Assembly: GCA_030430565.1 (NCBI GenBank) | Contig: JAUIKS010000029.1 | Span: 87,833-151,832 of the forward strand | Direction: 5' to 3' | Length of the DNA: 64,000 nt | Source: Polyangia bacterium | GTDB taxonomy: Bacteria > Myxococcota_A > Polyangia > Nannocystales > Nannocystaceae | In this document: positions 22,674 through 30,437 of the stretch, piece by piece | Layout: each line of letters opens with the position of its first letter | Numbering within the stretch: the first letter of the stretch is position 1 | The notes under the pieces: generated by a model | Databases searched by the model: none | What the model was told of the DNA's origin: nothing | What the model saw: only the letters and a program-made list of their open reading frames with translations | Position numbers and translations under genes: made by a program

Positions 22674-23054
22674 ATGGAGCGCGTACTCGGAATTGGTGGA
22701 CTGTTTTTTAAGGCGAAGGACAAGGCGGCGCTCGCCGCTTGGTACCAAGAACACCTCGGGGTGCCGCTCGAGAGCTGGGGCGGCGCGGTTTTTAAGTGGC
22801 GCGAGGACGACCCCGAGGGGCGCGCGTTCACGGTGTGGAACGCGTTCTCGGACGACACGGAGTACTTCGCGCCGAGCACGAGCTCGTTCATGGTGAACTT
22901 CCGCGTGCGCGACCTCGACGCGATGCTCGCCCAGCTCCGCGCCGCGAGCTGCGAGGTCGTCGATAAGGTCGAGGACAGCGAGTTCGGCCGCTTCGGGTGG
23001 GTCATCGACCCCGAGGGCAATAAGGTCGAGCTGTGGCAGCCGCCCGCGGGCTGA
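22674..23054 (+). CDS. VOC/glyoxalase-family protein
   Basis: This 126-residue protein starts at ATG 22674 with an upstream GGAGG-like site. It follows the vicinal-oxygen-chelate pattern: GIGGLFFKAKDKAALAAWYQ, EHLGVPLESWGGAVFKW, and the second module SFMVNFRVRDLDAMLAQLRA with FGRFGWVIDPEGNKVELWQP. The final Glu in KVELWQP is a likely metal ligand, while the first ligand position is not obvious. Members act as lyases, dioxygenases or resistance proteins, so no substrate is assigned. It is convergent with the next gene. Confidence 0.85.
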   Translation: MERVLGIGGLFFKAKDKAALAAWYQEHLGVPLESWGGAVFKWREDDPEGRAFTVWNAFSDDTEYFAPSTSSFMVNFRVRDLDAMLAQLRAASCEVVDKVEDSEFGRFGWVIDPEGNKVELWQPPAG

Positions 23055-23073
23055 CCGCGCGGGGCCGCGCGGA

Positions 23074-23436
23074 TTAATCGGCGGCGCTCCTCGCCTTCGC
23101 TACGCGCAGGTGGAGCGTCGCCCACTCGTAGAGCGGCGTGGCCTCCCCGCCGCCGCCGCCGGTCTCGTCGATGAACACCCACTTCACGAGCTGCCCGTCG
23201 AGCGTGACCGCGAAGGTGTCCTCGCCGCTCGAGAATTGCGTCTCATACCGGAGGTCTCCGCGGGCGTGCAGCCGGGCGGCGATGGCTCGCACACGGCGGG
23301 CCTCGTCGCGTGTGATGTGGTCACGCCGGATCGTCTCGCGCCCGACCGTGACCGTGAGCGCGCGCGTGTCGAGCTCGAGCGTGACGGACCACGCTCCAGA
23401 CACGCTCTGCGAGATCACGCTGACCCGATCGCCCAC
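23074..23436 (-). CDS. Conserved-looking small protein of unknown function
   Basis: This 120-residue soluble protein starts MGDRVSVISQSVSG and shows alternating strands (GAWSVTLELDTRALTVTVGR), a charged helix (RRDHITRDEARRVRAIAARL), and a further strand region (YETQFSSGEDTFAVTLDGQL, VKWVFIDETGG). It has no signal, membrane segment or known motif. The base composition and codon pattern resemble the neighbours, so it is likely a real gene. Confidence 0.55.
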   Translation of the reverse strand: MGDRVSVISQSVSGAWSVTLELDTRALTVTVGRETIRRDHITRDEARRVRAIAARLHARGDLRYETQFSSGEDTFAVTLDGQLVKWVFIDETGGGGGEATPLYEWATLHLRVAKARSAAD

Positions 23437-23487
23437 TCGTCGCCCCGGTGTTGATTGTACCCGAGCGCCGGCGCGTCGACGTGATCG

Positions 23488-24294
23488 TTAAGACAGACGC
23501 GTCGCCGACATGATCAGCGTCAGCCCGAGCGGCGGGCGGATGTTGTTCTCGACCAGCCGGAACCAGGTCGAGAGCCCCGAGCGCAGCATCCGCGCGCCGA
23601 GGCTCTGCTTGCCGTAGCGGAACGACTCGTCGAGCGCCTTGCGCGAGAGCTTCTGCTTGAGGTAGGTCGGCGGCGCGCCGAGCATGTTCCAGTAGCGCAG
23701 CTCCTCGATCCTCAGCGGGTGCCGCTCGGCGAGCGCGCGCAGCTCGGCGGGCGCGTAGCGGCGGTAGTGCTTCATCGCCACGTCGCGCTCGCTCCACAGC
23801 GCCATCATCGCCGGCACCGTGATCACGAGCCGGCCGCCGACCCGCGTCAGCTCGACGAGCTTGGCGAAGGCCCCCACGTCGTCCTCGATGTGCTCGATTA
23901 CGTCCATGCTGACGACGTTGTCGCAGTGCTGCCCGTCGGCGATGAGCTCCTCCAGCGCGACGTTCTCGATCCGCGACCCGTCGAGGCCGCGGCCCTCGAG
24001 GAAGCGCTGGGCCGCGCGCACCGTCGACGCGGACATGTCGATCCCGCGCGCGTCGTGCCCATGCTCCAAGAGCCAGGCGACCATGCCGCCGCCGCCGCAG
24101 CCCACGTCGATGACGCTCCCGGGGATCACCCGGGCCGCGACCATGCGGAACAGGTTCATCGCGCGAAAGTCGGTGAGCTGATGCTGCGCGAGCGAGACCT
24201 CGTGACGCTCGAGATCGGTGAGCGGGCTGTGTTCGTTCAAGGCGCCGGGATGGTAGCACGCGACCCGCAGCGCGCGAGGGAGCGGCGCGGTCAC
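23488..24294 (-). CDS. Class I SAM-dependent methyltransferase
   Basis: This 268-residue enzyme starts at GTG 24294, overlapping the recombinase stop (GTGA). Motif I is SVIDVGCGGGGMVAWLL, motif II ARGIDMSAST, then NVVSMDVIEHIEDDVGAF and VGGRLVITVPAMMALWSERD, the pattern of UbiG/Methyltransf_11-type small-molecule or O-methyltransferases. The C-terminal part (YLKQKLSRKALDESFRYG, WFRLVENNIRPPLGLTLI) may bind membranes or acceptors. The acceptor is unknown. Translational coupling to a recombinase is odd and suggests both may have moved together. Confidence 0.88.
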   Translation of the reverse strand: MTAPLPRALRVACYHPGALNEHSPLTDLERHEVSLAQHQLTDFRAMNLFRMVAARVIPGSVIDVGCGGGGMVAWLLEHGHDARGIDMSASTVRAAQRFLEGRGLDGSRIENVALEELIADGQHCDNVVSMDVIEHIEDDVGAFAKLVELTRVGGRLVITVPAMMALWSERDVAMKHYRRYAPAELRALAERHPLRIEELRYWNMLGAPPTYLKQKLSRKALDESFRYGKQSLGARMLRSGLSTWFRLVENNIRPPLGLTLIMSATRLS

Positions 24295-25745
24295 GGATCG
24301 GCCGCGTCGTCGCGCCCGCCGCCCGCGTCCGCGTTGGCGCGGTCGAGCAGTCGCGCGGCGTCGCGGGCCAGCGTGACCTGCTGCATGTGGAGGTAAGCCT
24401 GGGTCGTCTCCAGCCGCGAGTGGCGGGCGACCGCCTGAACCTCGTAGATGCTCGCGCCCAGCCGCGCCAGGCGCGTGAGCGCGGTGTGCCGCAGCAGGTG
24501 AGGCCCGCTGCGCGCGAGCCCGGCCGCGTCCTGCAGCTTGTTGAGCAGGTAGCGGATCGAGTGATCGGTGTGCGCGGCCGGCCGCATCCCGGTGTGCGAG
24601 GTCTGCCGGTAGAGGACCAGCGCTCCCGGCGGCGCGACGTCGCGGTAGGCGAGCAGCGCCCGCCGCAGGCGCGCGGTCATCACGAGCGTCCCGATGACCC
24701 CCTTGGGCGTCTGCTTCTTCCCCCGGTAGGTGTTGTTCTGCACGGTGATCGCCCCGCGCTCGAGGTCGATGTCGGCCCACTCGAGCGCGCAGATCTCGCA
24801 GACCCGCAGCCCCATGTCGACGGCGAGCAGGCAGACCACGGCGGCCTCGGAGCCGCTGGCCTCGGCGGCCTCGACCAGCCCCTGGATCTCGACGTCCGAG
24901 TACACGCGCTTCGGTCGCTTGCGCGGCGTCGGCAGCGGGCGCAGCTCGGGGGTGCTGGAGATCAGCTTCGCCTTGCGAGCGAAGCGCAGCATCGCGTTGA
25001 GCTTGCCGATCACGGTGTTGGCGCTGCTCGCCCTCATGCGCCCGTGCAGCTGGGCGCGAAACCACATCGCGCGCTCGTCGTCGATCGCCGCCAGCGGCAA
25101 TTCACCGAGCAGCGGGCCGATGTGGCCGCGGAACACCGAGCTGTAGCCGTCCTGCGTCGCCGGCTTCTGCAGCCGGACGTGCTCGGGCTCGAAGCGCTGC
25201 TCGTAGAACTCCGCGAGCGTCACCCCGGCCTGGCGCGCGCGCCGGCTTCGCGGGTCTCGGCGCGGGAGCTCGACGCGCTCGTCGCCGTCCTCGCGGGCCT
25301 CGTGGAGCTTGGCGACCTGCTCCTTCCCCCAGGCGCGCGCCTCCGCCTCGCTCATGCCGGGCGGCGCGACGATCCGCCTGCGCCGCTCTCGCCCCTCGTC
25401 CTCCGGGTCGCGGTAGCGGAGGTCGACGTGCCAGCGCGCGCGGTCGTTCGCGTATGGACGAAGGGTCATCTTGACGGGCACGCGCGCGACCCCGCGGTCG
25501 CACTCCTGCAGCCACCGCGTCACCGCCTCGCGCGTCCACGCGAGCGCGCGCCCGAGGCGGAACGGCGGCGGCACCTGACCGCGCGCGACTCGGTGCCGCA
25601 GCGCCTTGGGGCTGATCCGCAGGAGCCCGGCGAAGTCGCGCACGTAGAGCACGCGCGGCAGCGTCTCGCCGTCGTCCTCCGCGAGCGCGGCGTCTCCCGA
25701 GCGGTCCTCGGCGCGCGCGCCCCGCTCACGGGAGCGTCGCGGCAA
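24291..25745 (-). CDS. Tyrosine recombinase with N-terminal excisionase-like HTH
   Basis: This 484-residue protein has residues 30-80 forming a MerR/excisionase-like helix-turn-helix (VLYVRDFAGLLRISPKALRH, PPPFRLGRALAWTREAVTRW). An arm and core-binding domain follow to about 270. The catalytic residues are present: R314 in MGLRVCEICALEW, K348 in KQTPKGV, H416-x-x-R419 in HLLRHTALTRL, H442 in VARHSRLETTQ, and Y451. It is longer than and distinct from the two other recombinases in the window. It overlaps the methyltransferase start. No att sites were recognised. Confidence 0.9.
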   Translation of the reverse strand: MPRRSRERGARAEDRSGDAALAEDDGETLPRVLYVRDFAGLLRISPKALRHRVARGQVPPPFRLGRALAWTREAVTRWLQECDRGVARVPVKMTLRPYANDRARWHVDLRYRDPEDEGRERRRRIVAPPGMSEAEARAWGKEQVAKLHEAREDGDERVELPRRDPRSRRARQAGVTLAEFYEQRFEPEHVRLQKPATQDGYSSVFRGHIGPLLGELPLAAIDDERAMWFRAQLHGRMRASSANTVIGKLNAMLRFARKAKLISSTPELRPLPTPRKRPKRVYSDVEIQGLVEAAEASGSEAAVVCLLAVDMGLRVCEICALEWADIDLERGAITVQNNTYRGKKQTPKGVIGTLVMTARLRRALLAYRDVAPPGALVLYRQTSHTGMRPAAHTDHSIRYLLNKLQDAAGLARSGPHLLRHTALTRLARLGASIYEVQAVARHSRLETTQAYLHMQQVTLARDAARLLDRANADAGGGRDDAADP

Positions 25746-25945
25746 CGGGCCTCCTCCTGCGCATACAACGATGCTAGCGAAGCTGACTACGTGACCCGCC
25801 GCGCGAGAACGCGTCGCCCAGCTCGCCCGAGTACGCGCCAGTCCGCCGCGCGCCGCTCACGTCGCGCCGGCCCGGCAGCAGATCTCCGCGCCGCCGCCGC
25901 GCGACCGCGCGCCTGCCTGATCAAGCAGGCGACCGCGGAAGCGCG

Positions 25946-27181
25946 CTAGAGCAGATGAAACAGCTGCCGCACCAGCACCTCGCCGGTCGCCGGGTCGAGC
26001 ACGTTGATGTAGTCGACGTAGCCGTAATTGTAGAACACCAGCCGCTCCCCCTTCAGCTCGAGCATGAACTCGGGGGGCGACCCGCCGCCGCGCCCGAACA
26101 GCGCGAGGCCTGTCGCGTGGCGCCTGCGCTCGTAGTCGTAGCCGCCGATCTCCGCGGTCCAGCGGTGCTCGCCGGTCTCGCGCTCAAACGCGACCACGTG
26201 CGCGTCTCGCCCCTGATCGAGCGTCGCCACGATCACGAGCTCGCCGTGCTCGAGCAGCTCAATCGGCTCGACCCGGCGCTGGCCGAGGAGGTAGGTGAAG
26301 CGCCCGTCGCTCGGCTGCAAGCGCAAGGGGTCGCGCGTCTTCTCCGAGCCCTTCGCGCCGCCCTTAAACGAGTAGCGCTCGCGCGTCTCCCCGATCATGA
26401 CATCGGGCCGCTCGCTAAACACCGCGAACGCCGGCATCGTCTGCCGCAGCGCGCCGTCGAGGGTCCGCGCCGACCGACCGCGTCCCTCCCCGTCGATCAG
26501 CTCGACGACGAGCCGATCGCTCTCGCCGCGCGTGTACCTCGAGAACACCCGGATCCCGCCCGCGCGGTTGCAGCGGACCTGCAGCGCCCGCGCGTCGACG
26601 CGCTCGCCGTCGCCGCGCCGCTCGCTGACGCCGAGGCGCTCGCCGGTCTTGGGCTCGAAGCGCCACACTCGGTAGCCCGCCGCTCCGAGCGGGCCAGCGA
26701 CCGCGAACACGACCCGGTCCGGGTAATCCCCCGCGACGAGCTGGTCGTCGAACTCCATCCGCGGCCCGTCCAGGCACTCGATGATCCGCCCGACGTGCTC
26801 GCCGGTGATCTCGAGCTTCTGGCTCCACCCGCGATCGCTGGCGCCCGCGTCGGTGCGCACCGCCGTGAGCGGCTCGCCCTTGCTGGCCCGCAGCCCGAAG
26901 CTGCCCGGGCGCTCCTCGACGCCCTCGCAGCCGGCGAAGCAGTCGCGCGCCAGCTCGCCCTCGACCCACACGAAGGGCTCCTGCGTGACGTCCTTGAACT
27001 CGAGGACGAGGGATGGGCCCGCGATCGGGAGCAATCCGTCGGGCGCGGGCGCGGGCGCGGGCGACGACGGCGTCTCCACCGCGGGCGCGTCGTTCGACCG
27101 CGCGCGCTCGGCCGGTGAGTCACCGGAGGCGGTGCAGGTCGTCAGCGCGAGCGCGACAGCGGCGATCCAAGCGCGTTTCAC
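25946..27181 (-). CDS. Lipoprotein with beta-propeller-like repeats
   Basis: This 411-residue protein has a short signal MKRAWIAAVALALTTC (Cys about 16), a Pro/Ala linker, then sequence in which PQQ-like WD strands recur: YRVWRFEPKTGERLGVSERR, AHVVAFERETGEHRWTAEIG, YINVLDPATGEVLVRQL. These resemble outer-membrane quinoprotein-like beta-propellers. A middle part with RVFSRYTRGESDRLVVELID is less regular. The function is probably a surface or periplasmic scaffold. The preceding 200 bases, up to the recombinase gene, contain no clear gene. Confidence 0.65.
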   Translation of the reverse strand: MKRAWIAAVALALTTCTASGDSPAERARSNDAPAVETPSSPAPAPAPDGLLPIAGPSLVLEFKDVTQEPFVWVEGELARDCFAGCEGVEERPGSFGLRASKGEPLTAVRTDAGASDRGWSQKLEITGEHVGRIIECLDGPRMEFDDQLVAGDYPDRVVFAVAGPLGAAGYRVWRFEPKTGERLGVSERRGDGERVDARALQVRCNRAGGIRVFSRYTRGESDRLVVELIDGEGRGRSARTLDGALRQTMPAFAVFSERPDVMIGETRERYSFKGGAKGSEKTRDPLRLQPSDGRFTYLLGQRRVEPIELLEHGELVIVATLDQGRDAHVVAFERETGEHRWTAEIGGYDYERRRHATGLALFGRGGGSPPEFMLELKGERLVFYNYGYVDYINVLDPATGEVLVRQLFHLL

Positions 27182-27458
27182 CTCGGCGGGAGCGTATCAC
27201 GGCCGCCGCGATCAGCTTCGGGCGCCCGAAGGGCAGCGCGGGAGCTGATCGACGGAGGGATCGACGGGCGCGAGCGTGCTCGAGACGCCGCCGCCCTCCC
27301 CCGTCGTCGTCGGCACCGCAGGCGCGCACGCGCACAGCGTGAACATGACGAGCCAGCCGGCCGGTCCTCGTGTGCGCATACACGCAGTCTACCGGACGCC
27401 GAGTTCGACGACGCGCGCTCACGCGCGCGCCGAGCGTGCAACACTCGTCGCGGCGAAG

Positions 27459-27800
27459 ATGTCCGCGCCGTCCACCCACGACCCCATCGCGGGGCGCCTC
27501 GAGGCCTACTGGGAGCAGGGCTGGGAGGGGCGCATCGAGTACGCGTTCACGCCACGCGACGGCGCGGGGCTGGCCGCGCTCGTGTTCCTCGCGCGCGGCC
27601 ACCATCTCACGATCCACGATCCGGCGGGTGGCGTACGCTGGTCAGGCGCGATCGACCTGGTCCGCCGCGGCTGGCTGTCGAGGGCGCCGCGCGGGCTCAC
27701 GATGTGGGCCTACCAAACCCAGCGCGGTGTCCCCTACGCCACCTGGCTCCGTTGGTTCTGCCACCGCCCGCCGTTGCCGGCCACGCTGCGTCGCCCGTGA
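27459..27800 (+). CDS. Small protein of unknown function
   Basis: This 113-residue protein runs from ATG 27459 (MSAPSTHDPIAGRLEAYW). The sequence looks folded and soluble (WEGRIEYAFTPRDGAGLAAL, HHLTIHDPAGGVRWSGAIDL, GLTMWAYQTQRGVPYATWLR), with several Trp. No domain is recognised. Upstream in-frame starts extend the frame to 27276 but give unlikely sequence. It is divergent from the lipoprotein gene at 25946, with a 277-base gap lacking clear signals. Confidence 0.5.
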   Translation: MSAPSTHDPIAGRLEAYWEQGWEGRIEYAFTPRDGAGLAALVFLARGHHLTIHDPAGGVRWSGAIDLVRRGWLSRAPRGLTMWAYQTQRGVPYATWLRWFCHRPPLPATLRRP

Positions 27801-28072
27801 ACACGGCGCCGGAGACGACGCGCGCGGCCCCACCCGCGGTGCTTCGCGTCGCGGGGCTTGCTCGGCCCCGCTCCTCGCATCACGTCCTCAACCGCCTCGC
27901 AGAGCGCCGACTGCCTGAATGGTCTCTGCATGACCCGCCGGACACCTTCGTCGACGAGCGCTCGGAGCGCTCGCCACCTCTCCTCGTAGCGCCTCGCCGC
28001 CGCGGCGCCCAATGAGCGAGCGCGCCCCCGGTCTGGCCCGCGTCGCCCGCTATTGATTCGCGCGCTCGCGGG

Positions 28073-28969
28073 CTAGCGATAGTCGTCGCGCGGCATGCCG
28101 AAGATCGCCCCGTAGAGCTCGCGCTCGTCGAGCTGCTCGGGCAGCCCCGAGATCCCGCCGTCGTTCAGCTCGACGACGATCCAGCCGCCCGCCTGCAAGA
28201 ACGCGATGTCGACCGTGAAGAACGGCGAGTCGACGCGACGCCCGAGCGCCTCGAAGGGCGCGGTGTCGGTCAGCGGCTCGCCGTAGTCGAGGTAGGGCGC
28301 GTGCGCGACGAGCTGACCTTGCCAAAAGAACAGCCGGTGCTCGTCGGGGATCCGCCGCGCGGCGGTGCGCGCCCCCGTGGCCGCGAGCTGCAGAAATTCG
28401 CGGATCACGAAGCCGCGCGCGAAGCGATCGGCGTGGAGCTCCAGGAGCCTGCTGGCGATCCGATCGAAGTCCTCACGGCCCGCGCCCTCGGGCACGTAGC
28501 AGGCCTCGAGCCAGTGCTCTTTGGCCGACTTGATGTGGTCCTTGATCAACCACGGCGGCGGCCCGAGCTCGAGCGCCGCCTCCCACGCCTCGTCCAGCGA
28601 GTCGCTGTACGTCCAGCGCGTTCGCGGGGAGACATCCGCGTACACCGGGTAATACTCCGGCAGGTACAGCGCGCGCTCGTACTGCGCCGGGTCCGTCACG
28701 AGCGTGTACCCGCGGTCCATCGCCGCCTCGTAGAGGCCCTCGTACTGCTCCGCGCTCAAGATGACGCCGCGGTAGAGCAGCGAGCGCCCGCGCCCCTCGG
28801 GGAGGTGCTCGAGCGCGCGCTCGGCCTCCTCCTCGACGATCAGCTCGGCCGCGGCGCAGTGGACGTCGAGCTCCATCCACTCGACGATGTCGGCGTCCCG
28901 CGTGAACGGGTCGTCGACCCCGCTGTGGCGGTACATGGGGCGGCAGAACAACACTCCGAGCGCGTGCAT
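28073..28969 (-). CDS. ATP-grasp domain protein
   Basis: This 298-residue protein starts at ATG 28969 (MHALGVLFCRPMYRHSG). The C-terminal half shows the ATP-grasp pattern: WLIKDHIKSAKEHWLEACYV (Lys for nucleotide), FARGFVIREFLQLAATG, HRLFFWQGQLVAH, and VDIAFLQAGGWIVVELNDGG then ISGLPEQLDE, with the acidic metal ligands in VELND. These proteins join a carboxylate to an amine or thiol, and in this subfamily the substrate is unknown. It is divergent from the recombinase at 29253 and separate from any peptide gene that would indicate a RiPP. Confidence 0.8.
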   Translation of the reverse strand: MHALGVLFCRPMYRHSGVDDPFTRDADIVEWMELDVHCAAAELIVEEEAERALEHLPEGRGRSLLYRGVILSAEQYEGLYEAAMDRGYTLVTDPAQYERALYLPEYYPVYADVSPRTRWTYSDSLDEAWEAALELGPPPWLIKDHIKSAKEHWLEACYVPEGAGREDFDRIASRLLELHADRFARGFVIREFLQLAATGARTAARRIPDEHRLFFWQGQLVAHAPYLDYGEPLTDTAPFEALGRRVDSPFFTVDIAFLQAGGWIVVELNDGGISGLPEQLDERELYGAIFGMPRDDYR

Positions 28970-29252
28970 CGCTGCGAAGTGTGGAGCACGCGGCGCGACC
29001 GGGCCACGCCTCGCCGCGTGCGCGCGCGCGCCTCGCCTCGGTGAGATCGCCGCTAGTTTTTTCAACCTGCTCGTGAGAACATGTCATCGAGTTGTCGCGG
29101 GCGCGCACCGTGAGCGCGCGCCACGGCGCCGGGCGAGCGATCGCCGCGAGCACGCGGGAGTCCGCGCCCGTCGAGCGCAGATGCATACGCACGGGCCCGC
29201 CGCGCGCACTCGCCCGCGCGTCGACGCTACGATCATCGCAGGAGCGCACGCG

Positions 29253-30341
29253 ATGGCGGTCAACGTACGAGAACGAAGACTCCCCGGCGGCGGAGCCCAC
29301 TGGCAGACAGACATCCGGGTGCGCCTGCCGAATGGGAGGCTGTACCGCGAGCGGCTCAAGGCCCCCGCCAGCACGCGCGCCCAGGCCCTGCGGTGGGCTC
29401 GCCAGCGCGAGGCCTACATCCTGCGCAACGGCCTCGAGGAGCCGCCGGGCGCGTCGAAGCGCGCGACCTGCCCGACCCTCAAAGAATTTATGCCGCGCTT
29501 CATGAGCGACTACGTCGCCGCCAACCGCCTCAAGCCGGCGACGCGCCGCAACTGGGAGCAGGCCTGGACCCACCATCTGCTCCCGCTGTTCGGCCGCAGC
29601 CGGCTCGATCAGATCGGCGCCGCCGACATCCAGCGGCTGAAGCGGCAGCCGGTCGCGCCCGGCACCGTCAACCTCTTGCTCGGCAAGCTCGGCACGGTGC
29701 TGCGCGTCGCGCGGGAGTGGGAGCTCATCGCCGAGGTCCCGCGGATCACGAAGGTCAAGGATCCGCCGAGGCGACCGCGCTTTTACGACGAGGACGAGTA
29801 TCGCCGACTCATCGCGGCCGCGCGCGACCGCGACCCCCGAGCCCTCGCCATCATCCTGCTCGCCGGCGACGCGGGCCTGCGCACCGGCGAGATCATCGCG
29901 CTGCGCTGGCGCGACGTCGACGCGCGGCGAGGGGTCATCACGGTCGCGCGCAACGTCTGCCGCGGGCACGAGGGCTCGCCCAAGGGCGGCCGCGTCCGTC
30001 AGGTCCCCATGACGCCGCGACTCAAGCAGGCGCTCGCGGACCTCGAGCGCGTCGGCGAGCGCGTGCTGGTCCGCGAGGGCGGCGAGCTGATCACCACCGG
30101 CGTGATCACGAGCGCGATGTACCGGGCCCAGCGCGTCGCGGGGCTGCCGAAGACCGGCGCGCATATCCTCCGCCATACTTTCTGCTCGCACCTCGCCATG
30201 AAGGGCGCGGCGCCGCGGGCGATTCAGGGCCTCGCGGGCCACGCGAAGTCGGCGACGACCGACAAGTACATGCACCTCGCCCCGCGAGCGCTGCGCTCGG
30301 CGATCGATCTGCTCGACGCTGACATCCTCGAGCCCGTGTAA
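29253..30341 (+). CDS. Tyrosine recombinase, paralogue of the 1986 gene
   Basis: This 362-residue protein has a start at ATG 29253 with ribosome-binding site AGGAG upstream. The N-terminal arm HWQTDIRVRLPNGRLYRER mirrors that of the recombinase at 1986. The catalytic set is R210 in GLRTGEIIALRW, K244 in SPKGGR, H304-x-x-R307 in HILRHTF, H330 in LAGHAKSATT and Y339. The core is also highly alike (CSHLAM, YMHLAP). It appears intact. Upstream, about 280 bases hold no clear gene, only a slightly AT-richer segment. Its target site is unknown. Confidence 0.92.
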   Translation: MAVNVRERRLPGGGAHWQTDIRVRLPNGRLYRERLKAPASTRAQALRWARQREAYILRNGLEEPPGASKRATCPTLKEFMPRFMSDYVAANRLKPATRRNWEQAWTHHLLPLFGRSRLDQIGAADIQRLKRQPVAPGTVNLLLGKLGTVLRVAREWELIAEVPRITKVKDPPRRPRFYDEDEYRRLIAAARDRDPRALAIILLAGDAGLRTGEIIALRWRDVDARRGVITVARNVCRGHEGSPKGGRVRQVPMTPRLKQALADLERVGERVLVREGGELITTGVITSAMYRAQRVAGLPKTGAHILRHTFCSHLAMKGAAPRAIQGLAGHAKSATTDKYMHLAPRALRSAIDLLDADILEPV

Positions 30342-30437
30342 TCGCACCCGCTCGATGGTTAAGCTGACGGCGTCCGGTGTCGAGAATTTCCCCGCGTGGG
30401 CATGTTTCTCACCGTGGTCGCGAGGCGTCGCGCCCGC

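Noticed and set aside
28073..28969. A RiPP (peptide) biosynthesis cluster around the ATP-grasp gene
   Set aside because: No precursor peptide, transporter or other maturation gene is visible beside it.
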